DNA of 64,000 nucleotides, from contig NC_092636.1 in assembly GCF_039555335.1 (NCBI RefSeq), positions 59,709,991 to 59,773,990 on the forward strand, read 5' to 3'. Below are positions 12,214 to 23,848 of this stretch, piece after piece (positions within the stretch are counted from its first letter, which is position 1; each line of letters starts with the position of its first letter). The translations under genes were made by a program, and so were the position numbers. The DNA is from Amphiura filiformis (lineage: Eukaryota > Echinodermata > Ophiuroidea > Amphilepidida > Amphiuridae). The notes below the pieces were generated by a model. The model ran no database searches, was not told the DNA's origin, and worked only from the letters and a program-made list of their open reading frames with translations.

Positions 12214-12445
12214 CTGATGTAAAATGAGAACAAAATATTATCTGCAATGCTTTTCTTGCTATTACTCGCATAAAGATGTGCGAAAATGTTCTTTTATGTA
12301 TAGGTCTATGTAATAAACATGAAATATCAGGAATTTAAAAACAAGTGAAGTAGTCCAAAATCAGCAACGCGTGAAAAAATTACCACTTTTACAGTACCAT
12401 ATGCAAAGTTTTAAATTGACCTCCTAGGAAAATATAAACCCAATG

Positions 12446-12600
12446 AAAATGTAGCCAATATATCATTGAGTACTCCAATATTGATTAATGCGAGTCCCCA
12501 AGAGGAAGTGAATCAGCCAATGTTTACTGTACGCATCACATCAGTCACGATCAATCTACCACCAATAAGATAGACCAATCGCTTATTTGATGCGAGGAAG
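12446..12600 (+). repeat. ~150-bp direct repeat, copy 2
   Basis: Diverged copy of 10935-11100, about 1.5 kb away in the same orientation. Confidence 0.7.
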
Positions 12601-12844
12601 AATACCAATAACTAGAATTAAGCAGTTTGTAATTATGGTGCTCCCCACAAAGGTTTGTTAAAAAGAGTATATGGTCATGTTTTTTGAGGTGGGACCCAAT
12701 TGTGTCACATCTTGCAATTTGTCAAAAATGAACTCCTTTTTTGTATTTCTGATTATATTTCAAAAACTTTTCACCCAAACTAGTAAAAGTATACATTTTT
12801 TTTTTTCATATATTGTCATGATTGCAAATCTGTAAAGTTTGAGT

Positions 12845-13200
12845 GGATATACAGGGTGTACCAAAAAATATACAGGGTGATTCCATTGAAAAATACCGAA
12901 AAAATTTAATTTCTTTACCACTTCAATATTTCTACATAGAATATTAAATTGGAAAATGAACTTGATATTTGCAATGTACACAGTTAGTCCTTTCATTAAA
13001 TATATAGTTTGCACTATATTTGTTAAGCCTATTGTGTTATACAGGGTGTGAAAAAAGTTGTATTTTAAATTTGTTAATTTATGTAAAATTTCACTAAGTG
13101 CCATTAAATTTGGAAAATATATTCAATATAGTTTAAAGAATTGCTATAATATCAAATTTAAATATCCAATTCCTATATAGGGTGTTCCAAAAATCAATAT
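12845..13200. repeat. Cluster of ACAGGGTG element ends
   Basis: TATACAGGGTGTACC-type words occur near 12850, 12875, 13040 and 13178. The reverse complement CACCCTGTAT recurs near 18390, 18560 and 18580. Such words are typical termini of short Tc1/mariner-like MITEs in invertebrates. I cannot pair them into complete elements with confidence. Confidence 0.45.
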
Positions 13201-14062
13201 ACAGTGAATAATTAGTAACAAAGGTACATGTACATGTAGGCATATACATGCACAAATAGCCTACATCAATAAACTTTTAACAATAACCAGAGATCAATAT
13301 GTCATCAGATTAAATCCTTTGACTGTAATAATCTCCTTTGAGAAGATTTATTTTATATTTCAAATATAAAACAATATTGAAATTTATTTCATATGCATGC
13401 AAAATTTAAAGCCCATTCTATTGCATGACCCACATTCCACTGCATTAATTAAAAGCTTATTAAATCCGTAATTACTAAGTTTATTAAGATTAACTAGGCA
13501 ATTATAGTTATAGAAAGTTAAAAATAAGATTAACATTATGCAAATGCATTTTCACTTCTACTAGGCAACAAAGTGCATAAATTTTATTAATGAACACCAA
13601 CTTCCCATTGGAATTACACAGAGCTCCTCCGCTTCCGGCTCCTCCACTTCCGGCACCACCCCTGACTAATTAACTTAATTAAGCTGTTGTAATTAATTAA
13701 TACATTTGTTTAATTATATTTGTTATTAATTCATTAGATTAATAATTTATCTTCAAAATAAGACCAAAACCATTTGTTCATGATGAATTTTAGCAAAAAT
13801 ATAGGAATAAGAAGACAAAATGATTTAGCAAAATGTGACAGCACCACCTTTTTTAGGGTCCCAGTTTAAAAAACATGACCATATGCAAAACATGCCACTG
13901 TTTTGCCAAGGTCATTAATATTCATTTGTATTTTAAATGGGCAAATATAATAAGACAAACTATACAGCATTCAATCATAAGATAAATTTCATCTGCTCCA
14001 CTCCAGGATTTGATAGTTTTGCATTGATTCAGTTGAAGTGTCTGTGTTCAGGCTGTACTCAC
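13201..14062. other. No gene seen; AT-rich
   Basis: Very AT-rich sequence with a short CTTCCGGCTCCTCC duplication near 13630. No supported exon. Confidence 0.45.
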
Positions 14063-14120
14063 CTGTTTCCCCTGATGGTGTTCCCAGCATGGACCGTCTT
14101 GGTGGTAAAGTTGGTATGTT
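14063..14120 (-). CDS. Candidate internal exon (58 bp), gene unknown
   Basis: The minus strand shows acceptor TTTCATCAG and donor GTGAGT around 58 bp. The preferred frame reads NIPTLPPRRSMLGTPSGET and leaves one base to begin a Gly codon (GG). A related, decayed copy with stops lies near 14550-14640. It shares the ...ACAG/GT end with the exon set at 15.4, 15.8 and 16.6 kb. Confidence 0.33.
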
Positions 14121-14206
14121 CTGATGAAAGCTGCACAATGAAATTCATAATTTCAAGTTTTTTTTAAACAAATCTGAGTGGATTAATGGAATAATTTTTA
14201 AGTATA

Positions 14207-14299
14207 CTTGTACTACTCAGCGTTGGATTGATCATTTGTGATTCGTCACCGCCTTTTAGGCTTCAGACGGCACTTCCGGTGTCATCATTGTAATACAAG
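14207..14299. mobile_element. 93-bp mini-MITE, copy 2
   Basis: Same length, ends and interior as 10362-10454, with one substitution in the right terminal repeat (AATACAAG). Confidence 0.75.
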
Positions 14300-14843
14300 C
14301 AGCAGGATTTTTCCTAGTGCAATTCTTCATCTTCAATACATGGAGAAAATCATAACTGACAGAATTATAAAGTTTGTAATATCATAACAATGATGAAAAC
14401 CCAATGGTCATATTAAGAACCAGGAGCCACCTTATTTACTGCTCTGAAGAAGATTTGAGCTGTAAATATGAACCCTTTTGGACAAAAAACAAGTTTTTTT
14501 GCACTCACTCCTCATTGAAGCAACCCTAATCTGGTCTGGAAAGATTAAGTTACCTACCTGTTACACCATTGATGTTAATGGCATCATCATCATGACGTGA
14601 CTAACTACAGGAAGTTGGTAGGTTCTTCAGTTCTGAAGCAAGCTGCAGAATGAAATGAATGGTTCCAAGTCTTATTAAAAAATCTAACATAATGGTTAGA
14701 TTGAACTTGCGTGCCACTGAAATATTTTAGTTCTTTCAAAATTTAACATACATTCATTATACATTTCGAGACAACGAAGCATGAAAAAACACTTCGAGTA
14801 CTGTTAACTTTCAATATATACTTTTTACATTAAGGTAACATTT

Positions 14844-14981
14844 TGTCCCAGGTTTGTGGACACAGCATACAAGCAATGTGGTATACTGCTTCCTATAAAC
14901 CAGCCTTTATTATAAGCCACAAAAGGCATCTATTGCTCTATGGGTTATAAGTAACAATGACGTGGCATTGAAGTGGCTAAA
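14844..14981 (+). repeat. 140-bp repeat, copy 1 of 4
   Basis: Starts TGTCCCAGGTTTGTGG and ends near GAAGTGGCTAAA. Further copies at 15587-15727, 16064-16204 and 16763-16904 are nearly identical. In the last three segments a copy is paired with an exon-like block, so the larger duplicated unit is about 0.5-0.7 kb. Confidence 0.85.
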
Positions 14982-15084
14982 AATAAAAACTTGCAATTAT
15001 CAAATGACATGTTTTTTTCTTTACTCAATATACAACTTTCAATAAACGCGAGTCCAAGATTTTGCTGCACATCTGGCCAAAAAT

Positions 15085-15270
15085 TGGACAATATCAGATC
15101 CAACACATAATAATGATAAAATTGGATGCTTTACGCCCAATATTTATTGGTCTCGCTATGGGTTTTAAAATATTGGACTCGAATACGTCTCGTCCAATAT
15201 TTTAAAACTAATAGCTCGACCAATAATAAATATGGGCTCAATTGATCCAATTTTATATCAATATTGTGCA
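15085..15270. mobile_element. Palindromic MITE, longer copy
   Basis: The ends carry inverted TTGGATC words, and an inner hairpin pairs GCCCAATATTTATTGGTC with its reverse complement. A shorter copy lacking about 45 bp of the centre interrupts a tandem array at 41131-41255. Confidence 0.65.
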
Positions 15271-15358
15271 AACCTGAAAGGCCATATTGACCACACTATT
15301 ACTGACTGAACATGGATTCAGGGTCAAGGGTATGTCATGCGTTTTTCTTTCATCCTAC

Positions 15359-15491
15359 CTGTTAGGTCTAAATAGCCCATTCCTAATGATCCTAGCCTAC
15401 CAGGCCCAGCAGCTATTAGTGTTTCACTAAGAACAGTCAAATCATACCTCGCAGTTCAACTTCATCCATGATGTTTGAATTCAGTGACAAT
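15359..15491 (-). pseudogene. Decayed duplicate of the YGET/GYLD exon (copy 3)
   Basis: Minus-strand homologue of the exons at 15832-15943 and 16560-16647, with the same acceptor (TATCACAG) and donor (GTAGGA). The 3' half reads TVLSETLIAAGPGRLGSLG and GMGYLDLT. In-frame stops lie upstream, so it is either shortened or non-functional. Confidence 0.4.
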
Positions 15492-15586
15492 GCTGTGATA
15501 ACAGAACACAAAAAGATACATTTGTTGGACATGCATCAATAATGACAAACTGTTTGCAACCATTATACATAATACATGGACTATTA

Positions 15587-15727
15587 ACTGTCCCAGGTTT
15601 GTGGACACAGCATACAAGCGATGTGGTATACTGCTTCCTATAAACCAGCCTTTATTATAAGCCACAAAAGACATCTATTGCTCTATGGGTCATAAGTAGC
15701 AATGACTGGCTTTGTAAGTGGCTAAAC
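15587..15727 (+). repeat. 140-bp repeat, copy 2 of 4
   Basis: Near-identical to 14844-14981. It has a small change near its end (GACTGGCTTTGTAAGTG). Confidence 0.85.
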
Positions 15728-15831
15728 ATATACCAAGTTTTGATGTTCTTATATTGTCTACTGAACATTGTTTTCTAGTCAAAAGTATGTTATGTCATAA
15801 TGTGTTATCCAGTCATCCTACCTGTTTGGTC

Positions 15832-15943
15832 CAAGTAGCCCAGTCCTAATGACCATAGCCTTCCAGATCCAGTAGCTATTAGTGTTTCACCAAGAACAGT
15901 CTCACCATACCTCATCCACAATGCTTTAATTCAAAAGACGATG
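15832..15943 (-). CDS. Duplicated exon candidate (copy 2)
   Basis: The minus strand gives acceptor TATCACAG and donor GTAGGA. The 3' part is open and reads KALWMRYGETVLGETLIATG then SGRLWSLGLGYLDQT, ending one base into a Gly codon. An in-frame TGA lies about 30 bp after the acceptor, so either the real acceptor is further in or the copy is decayed. It is homologous to 16560-16647. Confidence 0.33.
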
Positions 15944-16063
15944 CTGTGATAACGAAACATGGAGAATTTGTTAAGATGTAGATCAAAGTACATTAAATTT
16001 GACAATCACACACACAATCAATAATGACAAACTTTGTTTTGCAACCATTATAGATAAACTATA

Positions 16064-16204
16064 ACTGTCCCAGGTTTGTGGACACAGCATACAAGCAATG
16101 TGGTATACTGCTTCCTATAAACCAGCCTTTATTATAAGCCACAAAAGGCATCTATTGCTCTATGGGTTATAAGTAGCAATGACGTGGCATTGAAGTGGCT
16201 AAAC
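16064..16204 (+). repeat. 140-bp repeat, copy 3 of 4
   Basis: Near-identical to the other three copies. Confidence 0.85.
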
Positions 16205-16559
16205 ATAGGACTTGCAATCAAATGACATGTTTTATTCTTTACTTTGACCTGCAATTTCCCATTATTTCCAAAAATGAATTAGGTCAGCATGGAAAATGTT
16301 ACTTCTTTAAATCTGATATGGTTATTTTGATTTGAACAATATCATAAACACCAAGTTATTAATCCAAGATTTTGCTGCACATCTGGCCAGAAATCGGACA
16401 ATATTGCTTACTTGTGCAAACCTGGATGACCATGCTGACCACACTTATTGCACCATCTGATAATTTGTGTAGGTCGGTTATCCAACATTACAATACGCAA
16501 TAAAATGTTCTTGGACTGTTCTAGTCAAGGGTATGTTATGTGTTATCCAGTTATCATAC

Positions 16560-16647
16560 CTGTTTGGTCCAAGTAGCTCATTCCTAATGATCCTAGCCCT
16601 CCAAGTCCAGTCTCACCATATCTTGGTTCATCCAAAAGGCACATCAT
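16560..16647 (-). CDS. Duplicated exon candidate (copy 1, intact)
   Basis: Best-preserved of three homologous minus-strand exons. Acceptor CCCAACAG and donor GTATGA bound 88 bp that are open over 29 codons, starting MMCLLDEPRYGETGLGG and ending SLGMSYLDQT plus one base. It is Gly/Leu-rich and I recognise no domain. Three homologous exons in a row, two with defects, indicate exon duplication within a gene, or a duplicated decaying locus. Confidence 0.4.
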
Positions 16648-16762
16648 CTGTTGGGGAATGAAAAAAGAACGATCAAACATCAAGTTGACAACCACACACA
16701 CATCCTTAAGACAACTTTATACTGCATATGGTATATCGGTGCTACAGTTATAGGTCAACTAG

Positions 16763-16904
16763 AACTGTCCCAGGTTTGTGGACACAGCATACAAGCAATG
16801 TGGTATACTGCTTCCTATAAACCAGCCTTTATTATAAGCCACAAAAGGCATCTATTGCTCTATGGGTTATAAGTAGCAATGACGTGGCATTGAAGTGGCT
16901 AAAC
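16763..16904 (+). repeat. 140-bp repeat, copy 4 of 4
   Basis: Near-identical to the other three copies. A chance open frame runs through it. Confidence 0.85.
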
Positions 16905-16968
16905 GGCAAGATATTTGAAAATTTGCCAAAAATGAATCAAGTCAAGCATGGCAAATGAATGTTTTTTC

Positions 16969-17288
16969 TTTAAAGGGACATTTCAATTCCAAACTTTCCC
17001 CGCATGTCATTTTTTACATTTTTATTCAAACCCCTATAAAAATAAACTAGATGCTGCATTTCCATGTTCTAGAGACGAAATATTAATTCTTTATGCCCAG
17101 ACATTAGCAATTCCATGCGAATCCAATAGGGGACACAATACAGAAACTTATTTCAATTCATCAACCAGTTTTAAGCTACGGTACTTCAGAAATTTTTTGG
17201 TCCTAGGTGGATCTCTTAAATCCGATATGGCCTCAACTTCGGTTATTTCAACAAATATGAATGAAATCACCCATTATCACTTTAAGAA
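16969..17288. mobile_element. Possible MITE with CTTTAAAGGGACA end
   Basis: Begins CTTTAAAGGGACA and ends ATCACTTTAAG, which is roughly its reverse complement. It contains a 137-codon open frame without recognisable motifs, probably incidental. Only the ends support the call. Confidence 0.35.
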
Positions 17289-19294
17289 AAGATCACACCT
17301 ACCTATAAACCTCTTGAAGTGCGACCATCACAAGGGGTTGTGCCTATGCAACTGTAAATGATAAAAAGGAAAAACTACATGTATTACCTAGAATCTAGAC
17401 ATTTTACACGACTCATGAATGCAAGAAATCTGTACAAGACATTGGCTCAGACATCCAAGGAAGTTTGCCTATCACCAAGGGTTTTGACGCCCTCTACAGT
17501 GGAAACTGCAGATGTGGAAACATCATCATAGCCAAAAATCAAATAACTTATCACAGATTACTTTCGATCAACATATCCTTGCATTGTAAGAAGCAATTGT
17601 TTTTAAAGGCATTTTAGAAATGAAGCATCGGTTGATTTTAGAAACAAGTCTGCCTCAAGCACACCTGAAATGGAATTAAAATAATCCTACTCTCTTCATC
17701 TATCTTTTGAAAATGATGCATCAGATTTGTATTGGGTCGAATGTCACAAATAGGTCACCCAAAAATGGAGGAGCCGTAACATGAAAATGCTTTCTTCCCA
17801 CTTCAAGTTTAGTTTATTCTAAAAGTATGATACCTATTTTAGAAAGTTTGGTGTCATTTTGTAGATAATTATGCTCTTTGTCAAATGCAAAAAACCCCAA
17901 GTCAATTAGACAACTACTTTGAGATTTATACTTCAATATGTAAGATGTGTCAATGGAGGAGCTGGGGCGGGTGAGCCCCATAGGGTTGTACACAAAATTG
18001 TGAAAATATGGCAAACTTCAAACCTTTGTATCTTAAAAAGTACAACTAGCATGGACACCAAATTGCACATATATCATCCTGGATTGTTAATCTACCTCAT
18101 AGTAGATCAACTGTAACAAAAGATGTAACTAATTAATTGCCTAATTAAATACTAATTCAGACAGTTTTCCCTTTATATGTTACTGTACAAAGTGTGTACG
18201 TAATGCTCCAACATTTCTAAATGGCCTATCTCTTGCCCGAGTCACCCTGTTTATTCAAAAGTACACATATTTTTAAGGAAATTTGATGAGGAATTCAATT
18301 ATGCTATTAGTTTTAGTGCCAGACATGGAGGAAAAAAGTTTTGATTGATAATGTCATGCAAATTGTAAAATTATTTTTTCAATTTTTGACCACCCTGTAT
18401 GTTTAACATAAGGGATACCAAACTCTTTCTTCCTAATTTGTTGGAAGGGCCCATGCAATGTCTTTCTGAATCCATATTTATTTTGAGCTACATAGCTTTC
18501 AGAAAAAGAAACTATGGGGTTTACCATGACACGAAAGATGCTAATTTTGTTGATGTTCCACCCTGTATATTTCTTACCCACCCTGTATTATGATATTATA
18601 CTTTGTTGATTTGGCATCCTTGTAATATAAGCTTTCCAGAAATGTATACTTTTAATGGTCTAAAATGTATTCATTAAAAGTTGTGTTGAAGTGAATCAAG
18701 ATTGGTGATATTTTTATCATAAAACAATATGTTACACAAAAGATGACCAATTCATGACATGCGACCATTGGCTAATATATGGCTATGGACAGTCATAATT
18801 GTAATAACATTTAATAACACCTGTTGCCGATATCAAAATGCTCAAATCAAAACATCAATGTATCATACTGCTAGAGCATTCCCCAAATATCACATTTTTA
18901 TGAAAACTGGATGGTTAAAATAAAATATTGACCAAGTTTAAATTTGTAATTCCATTATTCCTTTATCCAGTGCTCAGATATCCTATTGTTGCCAACCCAC
19001 AGACCTCTGCACAGATTTTCACTAACCACTGTGGCCCAAGACACAAGTCTCGTAAACCATTTTTACAATCCAGGGGTGCAGCTAAATATAGGCAATCTCC
19101 TAGTCTACCTACATGACCATAACAATCAGGACCAGCTCCTGAGTTCTGTACAGACAAGCACAAAGATCACAAGAACATTTGTTCAACCTCTTGCACTGAA
19201 GTCCGATGCCCTATCAAATGTGCTCTCGACTGCTTACGGCTACCCGCATGAATCGTATTAAACACATGGCACGTACTACTGCCATGTTCTGCTT
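17289..19294. other. No gene seen
   Basis: About 2 kb of AT-rich DNA. It holds the CACCCTGT element-end words near 18240, 18390, 18560 and 18580, and no supported exon. Confidence 0.45.
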
Positions 19295-19440
19295 TCAATG
19301 TATTAGTGTTAGAGGATAGGACTGAAACATGATAAATGTTTCAGTACCGAAGGTATCACTAAACGTTTATATACCTCCTTACATTACACCAACTGCGTCA
19401 TATGGAGATACAGAGGTGCCAAGAACTGGAGGAACCTCCA
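19295..19440 (+). repeat. 145-bp direct repeat, copy 1
   Basis: Runs from TCAATGTATTAGTG to AACTGGAGGAACC. It contains a short ATGTTTCAG hairpin and matches 20050-20191. Each copy lies 0.25-0.4 kb from one member of the homologous exon-like pair 19823-19876 / 20389-20443, so a unit of about 0.6-0.75 kb was duplicated. Confidence 0.8.
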
Positions 19441-19822
19441 TCCATTACTTGTAGCCCACAATAATAATTTCAAATGGGGTAATCTGAATGGCCGACTCCA
19501 CATTTGAAATCTACATCTTTGTGGGAGGTTAAGGTCATGCCTTCAATAGGGGTGCACCCGCCAAATTACACGATCACAAAAGGTAAGTTGGTAAAAAGAA
19601 TGAACATAGGCCTATTTGTGAAATTTTTGTCAAATGACCCTTGACATAACACATAATACCCAAGGGTCTTTGTGCCCAAGACCCATCAAAGCATGATTGT
19701 GGGAGAATTCATCAAAAGGCCACGGTTAACCATTTTAACACCCACACATGAACAGTGCCTATTTTGACTCGAAAGACCCTGTTCGACAAAATGTTGGCAG
19801 TAACAAGCATGAAAATACCTAC

Positions 19823-19876
19823 CTACTATGAATCGTGATTGATCACCATCATGAGAGAGGCTTTGCTTTCTGCCTT
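19823..19876 (-). pseudogene. Exon-like duplicate (copy 1)
   Basis: The minus strand has acceptor CCATTCCAG and donor GTAGGT bounding 54 bp. Open frame: GRKQSLSHDGDQSRFIV. The homologous segment 20389-20443 is open only in a different frame, so at least one copy is non-coding or decayed. Confidence 0.3.
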
Positions 19877-20049
19877 CTGGAATGGAAAAGAAAGAAAGAG
19901 TACCAACACATTGATGGGGATTCATTTTTTACTTAAAAATGTTTGAATTGGTACCACCATTATTCTATTCAACAAAAATATCCAGTTCCCAGATATTCTC
20001 AACTATTGTTTTTGGATCTCAATTTATACCCTCATGGCCCATACTTCCA

Positions 20050-20191
20050 TCAATGTATTAGTGTTAGAGGATAGGACTGAAACATACTGTTTCAGTACCG
20101 AAGGTATCACTAAACATTACTCTACCTCCTTACATATCACCAACTGTGTCATAGGAAGATACAGAGGTGCCAAGAACTGGAGGAACCGCCA
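20050..20191 (+). repeat. 145-bp direct repeat, copy 2
   Basis: Near-identical to 19295-19440, about 750 bp downstream. Confidence 0.8.
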
Positions 20192-20388
20192 GCCCAAACA
20201 CGCATGTCGCTGTACCCAAGGATCATGTGTGCAAGTCCCATTGAAATCTATCAAAGCATGTGGGAGAAATCGTCAAAATCTCAGGGTTTACAGTTTTAGC
20301 GCACACACACAGCAAATGGAGCCCATTGCGTAGTTCGCTTTCGGAATCAAAATTTGTTTGCAGTGACAACAAGCACACAAACACCTAC

Positions 20389-20443
20389 CTATTATATATG
20401 GATTGTCATTCACCACCGACATAAAAGAGATGATTTCTGCTGA
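20389..20443 (-). pseudogene. Exon-like duplicate (copy 2)
   Basis: Same splice signals as 19823-19876 around 55 bp. The open frame reads SAEIISFMSVVNDNPYII but is not the frame open in its duplicate. Confidence 0.3.
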
Positions 20444-20847
20444 CTGGAATGGAAAAGAAAAACACATTAAAATGATTATAGCCGAGACATGACATCACAC
20501 AAGATTCGTCAATGTCTTGAGAAATCGGCTAAGTTAAGTCTTGTCTCCTTTAAATTTGCTGATTCCAATGTTACACACCACATTTAGTTTGTTCCTAGAG
20601 AGCTATCAGTGCCCCTGTAGGTACTAATGACCATCATTCCCCAGATGTGCTCGTAATAGGCGGGATTCATTACATCTTGAACCGATATAGAATGACATGC
20701 ACACAGCTGGGTGCAGTACCTATGTGAACTGCGCTTTACATATTGGACTTGTGCGTTTGTTAATTTACATGGGCACATTTTAGGACTTTTATGAAGCATG
20801 CAGTAATAACAAACTAATAATTCTCACCTATTACGAGCCGATCTAAT

Positions 20848-21099
20848 ATGTGATGCGATCAAACAAAATCGATCAGAACTCGGAAATATTGATTTTGAGA
20901 TATAGCCATTAGCCAGACAAAGGAAATATTTCCTTTTGTTTTGGAAAGTCTTTAATTGCTCATATCTTTGGAACTGGTTGTTCAATTTCAATGGGTTTTT
21001 CTGCAAAACGCAGCTTTGTAAATGCTTGTTACTATCCTATAAGAAACTGAAAATTTACTATTTCCGAGTTCTGACAGATTTTGCTTGATTGCATCACAT
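20848..21099. mobile_element. MITE with ~42-bp TIRs
   Basis: The left end ATGTGATGCGATCAA and right end TTGATTGCATCACAT are inverted and stay similar for about 42 bp through GAACTCGGAAATA. The interior is non-coding. A solo left end of the same family occurs at about 46137-46180. Confidence 0.75.
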
Positions 21100-21403
21100 A
21101 AAAGAATATGTTCCTTGCATGGTTTGTCTCCTCAGTAATGGCCACATAGTGACTCTGAGAATGATCAGGAATATGCAAGAATTCGTCCACACCAGGTTTT
21201 AACCCGGGGACAAAATTACTCTCCAACGTCATGGAATGGGAACATACATCAGGGTCTTGCAAGAAGACTCAGCTCCCGTGCGCCACACTGACAGAGCCAA
21301 GGGAAGGAGAGCTCCCTCGGATGCCATCGTTGGAATATATTGAGAACATCAACCTACCTACATGTACGGAGAAATAAAGTTTAATCTATGTGGTAAATTA
21401 AGG

Positions 21404-21549
21404 TTTTTAACACAAGTCAACACATACATAAATGACAGCCAGTGAAAAAATTTCACTGACTATCCGAAGGTCCCAGGTTCAAATCCTGGATAGTCGGTGA
21501 AATTTTTTCACTGGCTGTCATTTATGTATGTGTTGACTTGTGTTAAAAA
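21404..21549. mobile_element. Foldback hairpin tipped by a tRNA-like minihelix
   Basis: Almost perfect 146-bp palindrome with arms of about 60 bp. The apical part reads as an acceptor-like stem (GACTAT at 21458-21463 with ATAGTC at 21490-21495) around a canonical T arm: CCAGG, loop TTCAAAT, CCTGG, at 21473-21489. The D and anticodon arms are absent. It is either a tRNA-derived hairpin MITE or a template-switch product at a tRNA-like sequence. Confidence 0.75.
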
Positions 21550-22094
21550 TCTACCTACATGTACTTTTGAAGTTTAGAGCTAGCCAAACAATTTAAATGT
21601 GACACAATCTGGTCCATGGGGACAAAGGAGACATTAATTGAGTTACTGTAATTATTACATTATACATACAATAGGCTATCATTTACTGAAAACACCAAAG
21701 GTCTAGCATACTTGGCTCTTAATTCATAGTTTTTTGATGTCTACTTTCTTATGCATTTCATTGTTTTTTTACTCGATACTTTTACCTTTATCGCAGTTTA
21801 AAATGTGCCGCCTTTGGCCCCCATGGACCAGATTATGTCACAAATGTACTTAATAATTGCATAATTTAATTTGGGTTCATAATTATACTTGCTTTACAGG
21901 CTACTTAAAAAGATTAGTTAGAGGCTTATGGGCCAAAAAGCTTATGGGGAAAGGTCACAAACAAGAACCACTTACCTTATTCTGCATCGTATCTTTTATG
22001 GTGATGGTGCATTGTCTATCCTGTCAATCAAAACATACAATCATGTTTTATTCAATTGTTCAATAGTATGAACTTTGCCAAATTATTGACTAAA

Positions 22095-22190
22095 ACTTGC
22101 TCAGATTTGTATTGGCTAATATGGCTACACAGCCATAATACATCAGCATATATCGATAAGATGGGGAAAGAATGGTGTCATCACTGCAAG
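22095..22190 (+). repeat. 88-bp dispersed repeat, copy 2
   Basis: Matches 6747-6834 and extends about 8 bp further in common with 22768-22863. Confidence 0.75.
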
Positions 22191-22259
22191 TTTCATTCAG
22201 TACTTCTTTACCCGTTTATTTTCTCCACTATAATACACTTGTAATGGACACTGTGTGTA

Positions 22260-22375
22260 AGTGACGTCACGGTGCTATGTAATATGTGGGAGGAGTAGCA
22301 TTTTTAGTGAAAATCAAAGTTTTGGCCATTGACCTGAAGTGGATGACATTTGACCGGAAGTTGATCATGTGACAT
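22260..22375 (-). repeat. Inverted copy of the 4.3-kb array segment
   Basis: Reverse complement of about 4300-4400, including the GTGACGTCAC word, the CTAAAAATGC block and the CCACTTC/GGTCA blocks. Confidence 0.65.
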
Positions 22376-22633
22376 CTGTGGCACCACCAAACGGTTCTAC
22401 TGAGCAAGTATGGTCATCATGCCTGAAAGCATGTGGCTACGATGGCTGATTGAATGATGTTGACATGATGTTGACAGAAGAAGAAAGAAGAACACGGTAA
22501 AAAGAATGCACAGCGCCGATGGCGGCTGTGCAAAAAACACAAGGGACATATAAACCATATTTTGTACTCTGACCAAAAATGACATGGACAATTATCGTAG
22601 CAGGATAACGAAATGCCGACAAAGAAATCTTAC

Positions 22634-22685
22634 CTGTTCATATTTATAGATATTGCATATCAAAGTTGTGCGGGCAGTTCCTCTC
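22634..22685 (-). CDS. Candidate internal exon (52 bp), gene unknown
   Basis: The minus strand has acceptor TTGTTCGCAG and donor GTAAGA around 52 bp. One frame is open (RGTARTTLICNIYKYEQ); another has a stop. Strong splice signals, but very short. Confidence 0.3.
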
Positions 22686-22767
22686 CTGCGAACAAAAACA
22701 AAGAATTCTTGATTACAAATTATTATTACCGGTACCTTTTTAAGTTTAATGTCAATGTATTGACCAA

Positions 22768-22863
22768 ACTTGCTCAGATTTGTATTGGCTAATATGGCTA
22801 CACAGCCATAATACATCAGCATATATCGATAAGATGGGGAAAGAATGGTGTCATCACTGCAAG
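22768..22863 (+). repeat. 88-bp dispersed repeat, copy 3
   Basis: Third copy of the 6747-6834 repeat, 670 bp from copy 2. Confidence 0.75.
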
Positions 22864-23248
22864 TTGCAAGATTCTTTGCTTTCCAGCTTAGTATTGAATA
22901 TAAATACTTAACCATGGAGTGCACAGCACAATTTTGTTTTAAAAACAAAGATTGATTTGAACATCCTAAATTTTGATGGTCACAAGCTCGGATAACACAA
23001 ATGTTTTCAGCATGATATACGGGTACTAATTTCCCATACAATTGCATCAAAAGTGCACATTCATCTGCATTGGGTTATTCCAGTTATAATCCATACACCC
23101 CTATGGATGACATGACTTTTATCTTCCACACAGGAGTGTAAACTTCATGTCACATCATCCACATGGGGTGTATGGACTTCAACTAGATTTAGCCCAATGC
23201 TACTCTTCTCCCAGCAAGTTCTTGGGCCTTACAAAGATATATGCATAC

Positions 23249-23385
23249 CTCAGGTGGTCTTTTCCAAAACTGACAAGGTTGTCACTGTCAAGGTATCTCC
23301 GTCATTGTTCACTTCCTGGATTGGTTTGTTTTGACAAAACCAGCTATGCCACATCTGTAAAGCATTGCTGCTTTGCAAGATATTT
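23249..23385 (-). CDS. Candidate exon with in-frame stop, gene unknown
   Basis: Acceptor CTTTCTTGACAG on the minus strand, then an open frame reading RNILQSSNALQMWHSWFCQN and continuing to TLSVLEKTT and a TGA stop, followed by a GTATGC donor-like site. It could be a terminal or alternative exon. No domain recognised. Confidence 0.3.
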
Positions 23386-23848
23386 CTGTCAAGAAAGAAA
23401 AAAAAGTCAACTATGAATGAATGGCAGAAAAGCACTGCTTGTCTGACAACCAAAATTTGGCAGCCATCTCTCACCTATATTGGTCTGCTCTTGGATTCCG
23501 GACAGTGCACAACTGGTAGGATTGTATTCCTCATGTCACTTTGAGAGGTTTGAAAGAGCCAGCAACTAAACTTTTGAGCCCCAAAAATGTAATTTATGCA
23601 GAAAACAAGCGCCAGTGTACAATGTTATAGTAAAAAATGCAGCATGTTTTAAATCAGATGAGTTATTTCATTCAATAACTTTTAGGCAACAGAACTATTG
23701 CATTACCAAGTACTGAAGTCCCATGACACCAAAAATATTTTTTTGAGCATGAAATCAGAAAAGAAGGAATGAAAATCAGGATTGTCAGTTTCAGATTCTG
23801 TAAATAATTGTGTAGAACTTTGTGAACCTCACATGGAGAGCACACAGT

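Noticed and set aside
16948..17361. 137-codon plus-strand open frame
   Set aside because: No splice context or motif; it overlaps a likely MITE (CTTTAAAGGGACA end). AT-rich chance frame.
17289..18600. Paired ACAGGGTG/CACCCTGT ends as a single 5-kb element with 12.8-13.2 kb
   Set aside because: Several end words occur in each cluster and no consistent pairing or target duplication could be established.
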